The notes under the pieces were generated by a model. It was not told where the DNA came from, searched no databases, and saw only the letters and a program-made list of their open reading frames with translations. Below are positions 17,444 through 26,878 of a stretch of DNA of 64,000 bases, piece after piece (the first letter of the stretch is position 1; the number at the start of each line of letters is the position of its first letter). Source of the stretch: Ruegeria sp. YS9 (GTDB lineage Bacteria > Pseudomonadota > Alphaproteobacteria > Rhodobacterales > Rhodobacteraceae); NCBI RefSeq assembly GCF_024628725.1, contig NZ_CP102409.1:1335001-1399000 (forward strand), read 5' to 3'. The translations under genes and the position numbers were made by a program.

Positions 17444-17520
17444 GCGGTTGTAGCTCAGTTGGTTAGAGTACCGGCCTGTCACGCCGGGGGTCGCGGGTTC
17501 GAGCCCCGTCAACCGCGCCA
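17444..17520 (+). tRNA. tRNA-Asp (anticodon GTC), copy 1
   Basis: Acceptor GCGGTTG pairs with CAACCGC, discriminator G, encoded CCA at 17518-17520. The anticodon stem CCGGC/GCCGG encloses CTGTCAC, giving GTC for aspartate. The T arm has GTTCGAGCC. Its product is a target of the Tgt enzyme encoded at 11.2 kb. Confidence 0.97.
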
Positions 17521-17564
17521 TCGCTGCCAACCTTGGTCCAGGATAAAGGCCATGAAATAGATGC

Positions 17565-17641
17565 GCGGTTGTAGCTCAGTTGGTTAGAGTACCGGCCTGT
17601 CACGCCGGGGGTCGCGGGTTCGAGCCCCGTCAACCGCGCCA
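17565..17641 (+). tRNA. tRNA-Asp (anticodon GTC), copy 2
   Basis: Identical in sequence to copy 1 over all 77 bases, including the encoded CCA. It starts 44 bases after copy 1. The spacing suggests one precursor transcript and a tandem duplication. Confidence 0.97.
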
Positions 17642-17735
17642 TTTTCTTCTCAAAACCGTCGGTCCGCCAGATAGCCAGGCATTGCGCTGTACGATTCCAT
17701 GCCCATCGTTTGATTTGGTCGGCGAAAACCTGTAC

Positions 17736-17750
17736 GTTCACTAAATGTTC
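17736..17750 (+). promoter_or_regulatory. LexA (SOS) box of uvrA
   Basis: GTTC-ACTAAAT-GTTC, an exact match to the alphaproteobacterial LexA site GTTC-N7-GTTC, 69 bases upstream of the uvrA ATG. It indicates that uvrA is induced by DNA damage, as known for uvrA in Rhodobacter relatives. Confidence 0.85.
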
Positions 17751-17818
17751 TAACTTTTCTGTTGGAGACTCGGGCAAGCTCGCCTATCTCTAAACCACTT
17801 GTTTGTTGGGGGCCGGAA

Positions 17819-20677
17819 ATGGCTGAGCTGAAGAATATAGAGGTGCGCGGCGCGCGCGAGCATAACCTCAAGGGCATTGATGTCGACATCCCTCGGGATC
17901 AGTTGGTGGTGATCACCGGGCTGTCCGGTTCGGGCAAGTCGTCGCTGGCGTTTGACACGATTTATGCCGAAGGTCAGCGCCGTTATGTCGAAAGCCTGTC
18001 TGCCTATGCGCGGCAGTTTCTCGACATGATGGAAAAGCCCGATGTTGACCATATCAGTGGACTGTCTCCGGCGATCTCCATTGAACAGAAAACGACCTCG
18101 AAAAACCCGCGATCAACCGTGGGAACCGTCACCGAAATTTATGATTACCTGCGCCTGCTGTTCGCGCGCGCAGGTACGCCGTACAGCCCGGCCACCGGCC
18201 AGCCGATCGAGGCGCAGCAGGTGCAGGACATGGTCGACCGCATCATGACGATGGAGGAGGGCACGCGGGGTTATCTGCTGGCTCCGATCGTGCGCGACCG
18301 GAAAGGTGAGTACCGGAAGGAATTTCTGGAACTGCGCAAGCAGGGGTTCCAGCGCGTGAAGGTGGATGGCCAATTCTACGAACTGGACGAGCCCCCGACA
18401 TTGGACAAGAAGTTCCGCCATGACATTGACGTGGTCGTTGACCGGATCGTCGTGCGCGAGGGGATGGAGACCCGCCTTGCCGACAGCCTGCGCACCGCGT
18501 TGGACCTGGCCGATGGCATCGCGATTCTGGAAACCGCGCCACGGGAAGGGGAGCCGGAACGTATTACCTTCAGCGAAAACTTTGCCTGCCCGGTCAGCGG
18601 TTTCACTATCCCCGAGATTGAACCACGCCTGTTTTCGTTCAATGCGCCATTCGGAGCCTGCCCGGATTGTGACGGGTTGGGGGTCGAGCTGTTCTTTGAC
18701 GAGCGACTCGTGGTGCCGGATCAGACGTTGAAGCTGTATGACGGGGCCCTGGCGCCATGGAGGAAAGGCAAGTCGCCGTATTTCCTTCAGACCATCGAAG
18801 CCATCGCGCGCCATTATGAGTTTGACAAGAACACGCCCTGGAAAGACCTGCCCGGCAAAGTGCAGCAGGTTTTCCTGCGGGGCTCTGGCGATGAGGAAAT
18901 CCAGTTCCGCTATGACGAGGGCGGACGGGTGTACCAGGTGACGCGCAGTTTCGAAGGCGTGATTCCGAATATGGAACGGCGATATCGCGAAACTGACAGC
19001 GCGTGGATCCGTGAGGAATTCGAGAGGTACCAAAACAACCGTCCATGCGGCACCTGCGAAGGGTATCGTCTGCGCGCCGAAGCCTTGGCCGTGAAAATCG
19101 CCGGGCTGCATGTCGGTCAGGTGGTGCAAATGTCCATCCGCGAAGCGCTTGCCTGGATCGAGGATGCTCCGAACCATCTGAGCGCTCAGAAGAACGAGAT
19201 CGCCCGGGCTATTCTGAAGGAAATTCGCGAGCGGTTGGGCTTCCTGAATAACGTTGGGTTGGAATACCTTACGCTGTCTCGTTCAAGTGGAACGCTGTCT
19301 GGCGGCGAAAGCCAGCGTATTCGTCTGGCCAGCCAGATCGGCTCGGGCCTGACCGGGGTTCTTTACGTGTTGGACGAGCCCTCGATCGGCTTGCACCAGC
19401 GTGACAATGACCGGTTGCTTGGTACGCTCAAGAATCTGCGGGATCAGGGCAACACCGTGATTGTTGTCGAACATGACGAGGAAGCCATCCGCGAAGCCGA
19501 TTATGTGTTCGACATTGGTCCTGGTGCGGGCGTGCATGGCGGGCAGGTGGTCAGCCACGGCACGCCCGAGCAGATCGCGGCTGATGCGGCCTCGATCACG
19601 GGGCAGTATCTGTCGGGCGTACGCGAGATTCCAGTGCCTGCCGAGCGGCGCAAGGGGACCAAGAAAAAGGTAACAGTGGTAAAGGCTTCGGGCAACAACC
19701 TCAAGGACGTGACGGCCGAGTTTCCCTTGGGCAAGTTCGTTTGTGTCACGGGTGTATCTGGCGGCGGCAAGTCGACCCTGACGATTGAGACGTTGTTCAA
19801 GACCGCCTCGATGCGCCTGAATGGCGCGCGTCAAACGCCTGCGCCGTGTGAGACAATCAAGGGTTTGGAGCATCTGGACAAGGTCATCGATATCGACCAG
19901 CGCCCGATCGGGCGGACTCCGCGGTCGAATCCGGCAACCTATACCGGGGCCTTCACCCCGATCCGCGACTGGTTCGCCGGGCTGCCCGAGGCCAAGGCGC
20001 GGGGCTACAAGCCGGGTCGTTTCAGCTTCAACGTCAAGGGGGGAAGGTGCGAGGCGTGTCAGGGCGACGGCGTCATCAAGATCGAGATGCACTTCCTTCC
20101 CGACGTCTATGTCACCTGCGAAACCTGCAAGGGCGCGCGGTACAATCGCGAGACGCTTGAGATCAAGTTCAAGGGCAAGTCCATTGCGGATGTGCTTGAT
20201 ATGACGGTGGAAGACGCGCAGGAGTTTTTCAAGGCCGTTCCATCAATCCGCGACAAGATGGATGCGCTGGCCCGCGTTGGTCTTGGCTATATCAAGGTGG
20301 GTCAACAGGCGACCACGCTTTCGGGTGGTGAGGCGCAGCGCGTGAAACTGTCCAAGGAACTGTCGAAACGATCAACCGGGCGGACGCTTTATATTCTGGA
20401 CGAACCAACCACGGGTCTGCATTTCGAAGATGTGCGCAAGCTGTTGGAAGTGCTTCATGAATTGGTCGATCAGGGCAATACTGTCGTGGTGATCGAACAC
20501 AATCTGGACGTGGTGAAAACCGCCGACCATATCATCGACATCGGGCCTGAAGGCGGCGACGGCGGTGGTGAGATCGTAGCCGTCGGAGCACCTGAAGAAA
20601 TCGCTCAAGTCGAACGCAGCCATACCGGTAGGTATCTGAAAACCATGCTCAACCCGGATCGGGTGGCGGCGGAGTAG
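17819..20677 (+). CDS. uvrA: Excinuclease ABC subunit A
   Basis: A 952-residue tandem ABC ATPase that finds bulky DNA lesions with UvrB in nucleotide excision repair. The first Walker A is GLSGSGKS (34-41), and the second is GVSGGGKST near residue 646. Both ABC signatures are present ([28 protein letters not shown]). The two zinc modules are visible: the first holds CPVSG and CPDCDG, the second CEACQGDG and CETCKG. The ATG at 17819 starts the conserved [18 protein letters not shown] sequence; an upstream in-frame ATG would add 19 residues. A LexA box lies in front. Confidence 0.98.
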   Translation: MAELKNIEVRGAREHNLKGIDVDIPRDQLVVITGLSGSGKSSLAFDTIYAEGQRRYVESLSAYARQFLDMMEKPDVDHISGLSPAISIEQKTTSKNPRSTVGTVTEIYDYLRLLFARAGTPYSPATGQPIEAQQVQDMVDRIMTMEEGTRGYLLAPIVRDRKGEYRKEFLELRKQGFQRVKVDGQFYELDEPPTLDKKFRHDIDVVVDRIVVREGMETRLADSLRTALDLADGIAILETAPREGEPERITFSENFACPVSGFTIPEIEPRLFSFNAPFGACPDCDGLGVELFFDERLVVPDQTLKLYDGALAPWRKGKSPYFLQTIEAIARHYEFDKNTPWKDLPGKVQQVFLRGSGDEEIQFRYDEGGRVYQVTRSFEGVIPNMERRYRETDSAWIREEFERYQNNRPCGTCEGYRLRAEALAVKIAGLHVGQVVQMSIREALAWIEDAPNHLSAQKNEIARAILKEIRERLGFLNNVGLEYLTLSRSSGTLSGGESQRIRLASQIGSGLTGVLYVLDEPSIGLHQRDNDRLLGTLKNLRDQGNTVIVVEHDEEAIREADYVFDIGPGAGVHGGQVVSHGTPEQIAADAASITGQYLSGVREIPVPAERRKGTKKKVTVVKASGNNLKDVTAEFPLGKFVCVTGVSGGGKSTLTIETLFKTASMRLNGARQTPAPCETIKGLEHLDKVIDIDQRPIGRTPRSNPATYTGAFTPIRDWFAGLPEAKARGYKPGRFSFNVKGGRCEACQGDGVIKIEMHFLPDVYVTCETCKGARYNRETLEIKFKGKSIADVLDMTVEDAQEFFKAVPSIRDKMDALARVGLGYIKVGQQATTLSGGEAQRVKLSKELSKRSTGRTLYILDEPTTGLHFEDVRKLLEVLHELVDQGNTVVVIEHNLDVVKTADHIIDIGPEGGDGGGEIVAVGAPEEIAQVERSHTGRYLKTMLNPDRVAAE

Positions 20678-20715
20678 GCGGCTTCAGGCTGTCTTCGCTC
20701 CACCGCCTGTCCAAT

Positions 20716-20907
20716 CTAGTTTTTCTTGGTTGGGCAGGTGCTGATGCCCAACACCGAGTATATCGGGCATGTATTCAGCAGACCCGTGACCAACGGCACG
20801 ATGCCGATCCACATCCAGGTTCCGTATCCCAACAGAGCGCCCAGAATAAGCGCGGCGCCTATTGCGATCCGAAGCGTTTTGTCGAGTCCACCCATGTTTT
20901 TGGTCAT
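20716..20907 (-). CDS. Small YgaP-like inner-membrane protein (DUF2892)
   Basis: A 63-residue protein with two close membrane helices (about 11-28 and 30-47), starting MTKNMGGLDKTLRI and ending with the CPIYSVLGISTC motif typical of the DUF2892 domain found alone or at the end of YgaP rhodaneses. Two cysteines lie in the C-terminal part. The ATG at 20907 follows AAAGGA and begins the domain. It stands between uvrA (convergent) and mmsB. Its function is not established; related domains occur near sulfur-transfer proteins. Confidence 0.8.
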   Translation of the reverse strand: MTKNMGGLDKTLRIAIGAALILGALLGYGTWMWIGIVPLVTGLLNTCPIYSVLGISTCPTKKN

Positions 20908-20979
20908 CACGTAAGAATCCTTTCCAATAGGTTGCACCCTTTGGATATCAAACATTCCGTGGGTGGAATATGACTTGGA

Positions 20980-21852
20980 TCAACTTCGCCCACGCTTTTC
21001 AAACCGAGGCAGCATGGCGCTGAAATCGCGGCCCAGACCGTCCTCGTTTTCGACGAATTGCTCGTAAAGTGCAGTCGCGGCCTGTCCCATCGGTGTATCC
21101 GCATCCGCACTGGATGCGGCCTGTTGGCTAAGACGCAGGTCCTTCAGCATCAACTCGGCTGCAAATCCAGGAGTATAGTCATTGTCGGCAGGGCTTTGCG
21201 GGCCAACGCCTGGGGCAGGGCAATAGGCGTTCATTGTCCAGCTGTACCCCGATGAGGTGCTGACCACATCGAACATCTTTTGGCGGTCCAAACCCAGTTT
21301 GTCGGCCAGGGCAAAGGCCTCGCACGTGGCGATCATGGTGACGCCGAGGATCATGTTGTTGCAAATCTTGGCGGCCTGGCCTGCTCCGGCTTCGCCGCAG
21401 TGAACCGCTTTCTGCCCCATGATGTCGAACAGAGGAGCAGCCTTTGCAAATGCGTCGTCTGACCCACCGGCCATGAATGTCAGGGTGCCACCTGCCGCGC
21501 CGCCGACACCCCCCGAAACCGGAGCGTCGACGAACAGCAGACCAGCGCCGCTGGCCTGTTCCGCGACTGCGCGTGCGCTGTCCACGTCAACTGTCGAGCA
21601 ATCGATCAGCACCGCACCCTTCGCCATGGCGGGAATGATCTGATCCGCAACTGACCGCAGGATGGCGCCATTCGGCAGCATGGTAATGACTTCATCGGCA
21701 GAGGCGACGGCTTCGGTCGCAGTACCGGCCTGCGTCACCCCGTCAACGGCAACGCCCGCCGTGTCGAATCCGAGAACCTGATGGCCGGCCTTTGCCAGAT
21801 TGGCCGCCATGGGTGCCCCCATGTTTCCCAGCCCTATGAACCCGATCTGCAT
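20980..21852 (-). CDS. mmsB: 3-hydroxyisobutyrate dehydrogenase
   Basis: A 290-residue NAD-dependent beta-hydroxyacid dehydrogenase. The Rossmann motif GFIGLGNMGAPMA opens the protein. The substrate loop DAPVSGGVGGAAGGTL (near 118) and the catalytic lysine in GEAGAGQAAKICNNM (near 168) are intact. It oxidises 3-hydroxyisobutyrate to methylmalonate semialdehyde in valine breakdown. The stop of the preceding hydrolase gene lies three bases upstream, so the three genes at 20980-24046 form a tight operon. The product would feed the MmsA enzyme encoded 6 kb away. Confidence 0.95.
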   Translation of the reverse strand: MQIGFIGLGNMGAPMAANLAKAGHQVLGFDTAGVAVDGVTQAGTATEAVASADEVITMLPNGAILRSVADQIIPAMAKGAVLIDCSTVDVDSARAVAEQASGAGLLFVDAPVSGGVGGAAGGTLTFMAGGSDDAFAKAAPLFDIMGQKAVHCGEAGAGQAAKICNNMILGVTMIATCEAFALADKLGLDRQKMFDVVSTSSGYSWTMNAYCPAPGVGPQSPADNDYTPGFAAELMLKDLRLSQQAASSADADTPMGQAATALYEQFVENEDGLGRDFSAMLPRFEKRGRS

Positions 21853-21855
21853 CTC

Positions 21856-22896
21856 TCAGTCCTCCTCGAATGTCAGGGTGTCCGCACCCAGTGGCTGCAA
21901 CATTTTCGAGACGGCCACCAGGGGGACGTCCATATCGGGAAACTGCCAGTTCGGGTTGCGGTCTTTGTCTATGATCTGCGCGCGGATGCCTTCCAGAAAG
22001 TCACCATGCTCCATCGCCCGGTGGGTAAAGCGGTATTCCATCTCCAAGGCGCGCCGCATGGTCAGCGAGGGGCCACGCAGACGGTGCAGCATCTCGATCG
22101 TGCAGGCCACGGAAAGCGGCGCGTTTTTCGTTATTTTTTCCAGAGTTTTGTCTGCAAATTCCTGATCGTCATTGCGCAGGCTGATCAGGATGTCGCCCAG
22201 AGTTTCACCGGAAAAATGCTTGTCGATTTCGGTTTGCAACTCTGCCAATTCGCCCTTGGGTGGTGTTTCGGCATGATCGGCCACCAGTTCCGCATTTCCA
22301 GACGCTTCCAGCAATTCGATCAGATCAGACCATTGCGATTGCGGTATGAAATGGTCGGCAAACCCCGCAAAGATCGCGTCCGCAGGCCCCATTCTGAAGC
22401 CCGTGGTCCCAAGGAATTCACCCAGTCGCCCCGGTGCAAGGGCCAGCATCAAAGACCCGCCGACATCCGGAACCAAGCCAATCGAGCATTCCGGCATTGC
22501 AATCCTGGAGCTTTCTCCGACGACGCGGTGGCTGCCATGGCAGCCGATTCCGACACCTCCGCCCATGGTAAACCCCTGAAGAAAACTGATGACCGGTTTG
22601 GGATATTCGAAGATCAGGGCATTCAGACGATATTCATCGCGCCAGAACTTCTGACCATAGGCATAATCGCCCTTGGTGCCCGTTTCATAAAGTTCGGCGA
22701 TGTCACCCCCCGCACAAAAGGCTTTTTCCCCCTCGGCGTCCAGAACGATCAGGTCAACGGCATCGTCTTCCCGCCAGTTGCGCATCGCCGTGTCGATGGC
22801 CATGCACATGTCATAGCTCAGCGCGTTCAGCGCATGAGGACGGGTCAGGGTGATGCGACCGGCACGGCCTGTGGTGCGGATTTCAATATCTGACAT
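21856..22896 (-). CDS. 3-hydroxyisobutyryl-CoA hydrolase (enoyl-CoA hydratase family)
   Basis: A 346-residue crotonase-fold protein, about 90 residues longer than simple hydratases, as is usual for hydroxyisobutyryl-CoA hydrolases. The oxyanion-hole segment KAFCAGGDIAELYE is near residue 59, and the second half has MPECSIGLVPDVGG, typical of this subgroup. It releases free 3-hydroxyisobutyrate from its CoA ester in valine catabolism. It lies between the acyl-CoA dehydrogenase gene (7 bases away) and mmsB (3 bases away), which supports this role over a plain enoyl-CoA hydratase. Confidence 0.9.
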   Translation of the reverse strand: MSDIEIRTTGRAGRITLTRPHALNALSYDMCMAIDTAMRNWREDDAVDLIVLDAEGEKAFCAGGDIAELYETGTKGDYAYGQKFWRDEYRLNALIFEYPKPVISFLQGFTMGGGVGIGCHGSHRVVGESSRIAMPECSIGLVPDVGGSLMLALAPGRLGEFLGTTGFRMGPADAIFAGFADHFIPQSQWSDLIELLEASGNAELVADHAETPPKGELAELQTEIDKHFSGETLGDILISLRNDDQEFADKTLEKITKNAPLSVACTIEMLHRLRGPSLTMRRALEMEYRFTHRAMEHGDFLEGIRAQIIDKDRNPNWQFPDMDVPLVAVSKMLQPLGADTLTFEED

Positions 22897-22903
22897 TGGG
22901 GCC

Positions 22904-24046
22904 TCAGCGATTGGCGAGCAACTGGCGTGAAACGATCACGCGCATAATCTCATTCGTGCCTTCCAAAATCTGATGCACGCGAAGATCGCGCACAAGCTTT
23001 TCGATGCCGTAATCCGCAAGATATCCGTACCCGCCATGCAGTTGCAGGCACTGATCCACCACCTTCGATCCGGTTTCGGTCACGAATTTCTTGGCCATGG
23101 CGCAGAATTTCGTGGCATCGGGCGCGCCGTTGTCCAGTTTCCACGCCGCCTGACGCAGGAAGGTGCGGGCGGCCTGCAATTCGATCTCCATATCCGCCAG
23201 ACGGAACTGAAGCGCCTGGAACTGATCGATGGATTGGCCGAACGCCTTGCGCTCGGACATGTATTGCAGGGTCATTTCAAGCCCGGCTTGGGCAGCCCCA
23301 AGAGAACAGGCCGCGATATTGAGCCGCCCGCCATCGAGGCCCATCATCGCGTATTTGAAGCCGTCGCCTTCGGTGCCCACGAGGTTGCCTGCGGGAATTT
23401 TGCAGTCGTCGAACTGAACCTGCGCGGTGGGTTGGCTTTTCCAGCCCATTTTCTGTTCCAGCGCCCCAAAGCTGAGCCCCGGCGTGCCGTCTTCGACATA
23501 TACGGTCGAGATCCCCTTGGGCCCATCCTGACCGGTGCGTACCATGCAAACATAGGCATCCGAATAGCCACCGCCCGAGATGAACGCCTTGGTGCCATTC
23601 AACGTATAACCTTCGTTGGTCCGTTCGGCGCGGGTTTTCAGCGCCGCCGCGTCAGAGCCGGAACCGGGTTCCGTCAGGCAATAGCTCAGAACCGTATTCA
23701 GGCTCAGAACATCCGGCATGATGCGTGCCTTGAGGTCGTCATCCGCGAAATTGTCCAACATCTTGGCGCACATGTTGTGGATCGACAGGAAGGCAGCGAC
23801 CGAAGGACAGGCCATCGACAGGGCCTCGAAAACCAGCGTGGCATCCAGGCGGGTCAGGTTTGAGCCTCCGCTTTCCTCGGATACGTAAAGCGCGCCGAAA
23901 CCAAGTTCGCCTATCTGGGGCCACAAGGTTTTGGGAATGGTTCCGTCTGCCTCCCACTGGCGCGCAAAGGGGGCGATGTTTTCCTGCCCGAACGCGTGCG
24001 CCATGTCGAATATGGCTGTTTGCTCCTCGCTGAGTGCGAAATCCAT
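22904..24046 (-). CDS. Acyl-CoA dehydrogenase, probably isobutyryl-CoA dehydrogenase
   Basis: A 380-residue FAD-dependent dehydrogenase. The N-terminus is MDFALSEEQTAIFDMAHAF. Flavin- and substrate-binding stretches are CLTEPGSGSDAAALKTRA (near 124) and ALQFRLADME; the C-terminal catalytic glutamate is in ILEGTNEIMRVI (near 363). The start at 24046 is preferred because GGGAGGGAG lies upstream; an in-frame ATG seven codons earlier is unlikely. It heads an operon with the hydroxyisobutyryl-CoA hydrolase gene and mmsB, so its substrate is probably isobutyryl-CoA from valine. The exact acyl group is inferred. Confidence 0.9.
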   Translation of the reverse strand: MDFALSEEQTAIFDMAHAFGQENIAPFARQWEADGTIPKTLWPQIGELGFGALYVSEESGGSNLTRLDATLVFEALSMACPSVAAFLSIHNMCAKMLDNFADDDLKARIMPDVLSLNTVLSYCLTEPGSGSDAAALKTRAERTNEGYTLNGTKAFISGGGYSDAYVCMVRTGQDGPKGISTVYVEDGTPGLSFGALEQKMGWKSQPTAQVQFDDCKIPAGNLVGTEGDGFKYAMMGLDGGRLNIAACSLGAAQAGLEMTLQYMSERKAFGQSIDQFQALQFRLADMEIELQAARTFLRQAAWKLDNGAPDATKFCAMAKKFVTETGSKVVDQCLQLHGGYGYLADYGIEKLVRDLRVHQILEGTNEIMRVIVSRQLLANR

Positions 24047-24085
24047 GACGCTCCCTCCCGTCGGCAATGAATTGAACGGTTGTTT

Positions 24086-24107
24086 ATTTCTGAATTCTTA
24101 CAGAAAT
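24086..24107. promoter_or_regulatory. Inverted repeat upstream of the valine catabolism operon
   Basis: ATTTCTG-N8-CAGAAAT, seven-base perfect arms, 40 bases before the acyl-CoA dehydrogenase ATG. It is well placed for an operator of the operon. The regulator is unknown. Confidence 0.45.
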
Positions 24108-24158
24108 TTTGCAGGCGCAACAATGAGTCGGTTGAAACGGATCACAAGCCGGAAACGT

Positions 24159-25274
24159 TCAGAGATCGGCGTGAAATTCCTCGATCAGGTGGCGCACGAC
24201 GGCTTGCCCCGGATCGTCCCCCCGCGCTGTTGCCTCGGCATGAATACGGCGTTGGCGCGTGGCGGAAGTGCCGTTTTCAGCAATCTGCCTGAGCCGTGCG
24301 AGTTCAGTCATCGTGCCAAGCGCTTCGGTGTCTTCAGCCAACAACCCCATGAGGTCGCCGATCAGTTCAGACATGGGCTTGACCGACCGGTCGCCGAAAT
24401 CAATCAGCCCTTCACCCACTCCGTAGCGTTGAGCGCGCCAGCGGTTTTCGCCGATCAGAAAACGATCATATTGCCGCCAGCGCAGGTTGCGGTCTTTCAG
24501 GCGGCACAGCATCCGGGTCAAGGCCTGCACCAGCGCCGCCAACGACAACGTGTGCTCCAGCCGGGGCTGAACATCCATGATCCGTGTTTCCAAAGTCGGG
24601 AAACGATGCGAAGGGCGCAGATCCCACCAGATCTTGGTGGTGTCTTCTATGACGCCAAGCTCGACCAGAATACCCGTGGTCCGTTCATACTCGCTCCAAC
24701 TGGCAAAAACTGGCGGCAGCCCGGTGCGGGGCAGGTTGTCGAACACCGTCAGCCGGTATGAAGACAGGCCGGTATCCTCGCCGTTCCAGTAAGGCGAAGA
24801 AGTGGACAGCGCCAGGAGATGCGGCAGAAAGTATGACAGTTGCGGCATCAGGTCGGCCCGAAGCGCAGGGTCTTCGACCCCAACATGAACATGCATCCCG
24901 CAGATCAGCATCCGCCGGGCAACGCCGCCGAGTGCGTGTTGCAACGCGTCATACCGTTCTTTCCGGGTGTGGTGTTGATCTTTCCAGTTGGCGAAGGGAT
25001 GGCACGAGACGGCGATAGGGGACAGGTTGTATTCACCCGCCCGTTTCGACACGCATGACCGCAGCCGCTTCAGATCTTCGCGCGCTGAAGCGACCGTGGT
25101 GTGTGGTCTGGTTCCAACCTCTATCTGACATTGCAGGAACTCGGGGCTGACCTGACCTTCGAAATCGCTTTGGCAGGCCGCCATCAACGCTTCGGGGGCT
25201 TCGGACAATTGCAGGCTGTCACGATCCACCAACAGGTATTCTTCTTCGATCCCGAGTGTAAATTCCTGCTGCAT
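24159..25274 (-). CDS. YbdK-type carboxylate-amine ligase (GCS2 family)
   Basis: A 371-residue protein of the glutamate-cysteine ligase type 2 family, with the start [13 protein letters not shown], the [17 protein letters not shown] segment, the metal-binding [11 protein letters not shown] motif near residue 119, [16 protein letters not shown] and [20 protein letters not shown]. Length and motifs match E. coli YbdK, which has weak glutamate-cysteine ligase activity; the true substrate is not known. The ATG at 25274 begins [13 protein letters not shown]; an upstream ATG would add 19 residues. It lies alone between divergent or unrelated genes. Confidence 0.88.
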   Translation of the reverse strand: MQQEFTLGIEEEYLLVDRDSLQLSEAPEALMAACQSDFEGQVSPEFLQCQIEVGTRPHTTVASAREDLKRLRSCVSKRAGEYNLSPIAVSCHPFANWKDQHHTRKERYDALQHALGGVARRMLICGMHVHVGVEDPALRADLMPQLSYFLPHLLALSTSSPYWNGEDTGLSSYRLTVFDNLPRTGLPPVFASWSEYERTTGILVELGVIEDTTKIWWDLRPSHRFPTLETRIMDVQPRLEHTLSLAALVQALTRMLCRLKDRNLRWRQYDRFLIGENRWRAQRYGVGEGLIDFGDRSVKPMSELIGDLMGLLAEDTEALGTMTELARLRQIAENGTSATRQRRIHAEATARGDDPGQAVVRHLIEEFHADL

Positions 25275-25411
25275 GGGGCCCCTCCCAGTTGTCAGTTCCA
25301 TCAGTGAATACGGAAATTTTCGTTTTGCCAAGGGTTTGCCCGGCTTGCCCTTGCAGTGAAACGGTTTGCAACGGTAAGGAACATTGCATCACAGATCGCG
25401 GAGCCAGCGCC

Positions 25412-26263
25412 TTGAAACCCAGAAAATTCCCGAAGATCAACGCAGCCCTTGAAGAATTGGGGGTGAAACTGGTCGACAGAGTTACGGAACAGGATGAACG
25501 GGCGCGGCTGGAAGCCTTCGAAGCGGCAGGAGGGTTGACGCGCCCCGCCTATGCGTTGTCGCCGGGGATGGAGGGGTTCGACATCTCGCAACTGGTGGCG
25601 GAATACGAGCGTCACAAAACAGCCCTTGAGGCGCTGAAAGATCCCGCACGCAACCAGACCGGTTATCGTATCGGCAATGGTTACTATAACAGCCCGGATG
25701 CGGATGCATTGTATCTGATGATCCGCCGCTTTCAGCCCAAACGCGTGATCGAAGTCGGATGCGGCAATTCCACCCGTGTGACCCGTCAGGCAATCATCGA
25801 CGGCAATCTGGATACCACCATTACCGCGGTTGATCCGTACCCACGCGCCGATATCGCCCATGTGGTCGACCGGTTCGAGCAGAAACGTCTTGAAGATACA
25901 GACCCGGCCCTGTTCGCTGAGCTGGAGGCCGGAGACATTCTGTTCATCGATTCCAGCCATGTTGTGCGGATGAGCAACGATGTCGCCCATCTGTTCTGCC
26001 GCATCATACCTTCGCTCAACACCGGCGTGGTGATCCACGTTCACGACGTGTTTTTGCCCTACGAATACCCCAAGCGCTTCTTCTATGACTGCCCAGGTTG
26101 GGGAGAGCAGTACGTGTTGCACAGCTTGCTTCAATCTGGCGCGTATTCAATGCTTTGGCCGGGATATTACCTGCAACAGGATCGGCCCGATGCCGTTGCC
26201 GCCTTGCCGTTCCTGGCCGAGGGGCGGGCGCAGAGCATTTGGGTGCAGCTCAAGGAAAACTGA
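25412..26263 (+). CDS. Class I SAM-dependent methyltransferase family protein
   Basis: A 283-residue protein with the Rossmann motif VIEVGCGNSTRVTRQAI (near 110) and the DILFIDSSHVVRMSNDV and VVIHVHDVFLPYEYP segments of the Methyltransf_24 group. The substrate is unknown; relatives occur in surface-glycan and lipid loci. I choose a TTG start at 25412, because GGAG sits eight bases upstream and the sequence then opens KPRKFPKINAALEELGVK. An in-frame ATG at 25289 would add 41 residues of unrelated Cys-rich sequence. The divergent YbdK-type gene starts 137 bases away. Confidence 0.75.
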   Translation: MKPRKFPKINAALEELGVKLVDRVTEQDERARLEAFEAAGGLTRPAYALSPGMEGFDISQLVAEYERHKTALEALKDPARNQTGYRIGNGYYNSPDADALYLMIRRFQPKRVIEVGCGNSTRVTRQAIIDGNLDTTITAVDPYPRADIAHVVDRFEQKRLEDTDPALFAELEAGDILFIDSSHVVRMSNDVAHLFCRIIPSLNTGVVIHVHDVFLPYEYPKRFFYDCPGWGEQYVLHSLLQSGAYSMLWPGYYLQQDRPDAVAALPFLAEGRAQSIWVQLKEN

Positions 26264-26334
26264 AACCAGAGTGATCCATTGCGGCAAAAGCCCCGTACCC
26301 CTTTCCATAACAAGCTGGAGAGGAGAAGACAGCC

Positions 26335-26811
26335 ATGTTCCGTCGTACATTCATGGGCGCAGCCGCCGCACTTGCATTCGCCATGCCGCTCAAGGCTCAG
26401 GCCGCTGATATCGTCGACACCGCCGTTGCCGCCGGGTCGTTCAACACTTTGGTTGCCGCCGTTCAGGCCGCAGGTTTGGTTGATACGCTTAAAGGGGAAG
26501 GTCCGTTCACCGTATTTGCACCCACGGACGAAGCCTTTGCCGCGCTTCCTGAAGGCACTGTCGAGACGCTTTTGAAACCCGAAAACAAGGATCAACTGGT
26601 CGCCATCCTGACCTATCACGTGGTTCCGGCCAAGGTTATGTCCGGTGATATCGCAGGCAAACGCGCCAAGGTTCTGACCGTTCAGGGCGATCGATTGAGC
26701 GTCAATGCCAAAAACGGCGTGAAAGTGAACGACGCCAAAGTCGTGCAGGCAGACATTGAAGCCAGCAATGGAGTGATCCACGTCGTCGACGCGGTGATCC
26801 TGCCGGAATAA
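26335..26811 (+). CDS. Secreted fasciclin (FAS1) domain protein
   Basis: A 158-residue protein with a signal peptide (about 1-22, ending KAQA) and one FAS1 domain. The domain shows the two family boxes: [20 protein letters not shown] (H1, near 60) and the C-terminal [14 protein letters not shown] (H2). A conserved [18 protein letters not shown] stretch lies between them. Bacterial single-domain FAS1 proteins are periplasmic or extracellular adhesion-type proteins. A strong ribosome site (GGAGAGGAGAAG) precedes the ATG, suggesting high expression. A terminator follows, so it is likely monocistronic. Confidence 0.93.
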   Translation: MFRRTFMGAAAALAFAMPLKAQAADIVDTAVAAGSFNTLVAAVQAAGLVDTLKGEGPFTVFAPTDEAFAALPEGTVETLLKPENKDQLVAILTYHVVPAKVMSGDIAGKRAKVLTVQGDRLSVNAKNGVKVNDAKVVQADIEASNGVIHVVDAVILPE

Positions 26812-26832
26812 ACGCCGGGTTCCGAAAACAAC

Positions 26833-26859
26833 AAAGCCCCGGCGATCGACCGGGGCTTT
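26833..26859. terminator. Two-way terminator between the fasciclin and L,D-transpeptidase genes
   Basis: Perfect 10-base stem AAAGCCCCGG / CCGGGGCTTT around CGATCGA, between convergent genes. It fits Rho-independent termination on both strands. Confidence 0.8.
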
Positions 26860-26878
26860 GGCTTGTCAGAAGGGGGGA

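Noticed and set aside
21781..22893. 370-residue open frame antisense to the hydroxyisobutyryl-CoA hydrolase gene
   Set aside because: Antisense shadow with no family resemblance.
25289..25411. ATG at 25289 as start of the methyltransferase
   Set aside because: The extra 41 residues are Cys-rich and unlike the family, and no ribosome site precedes them. The TTG at 25412 has GGAG at the right distance.
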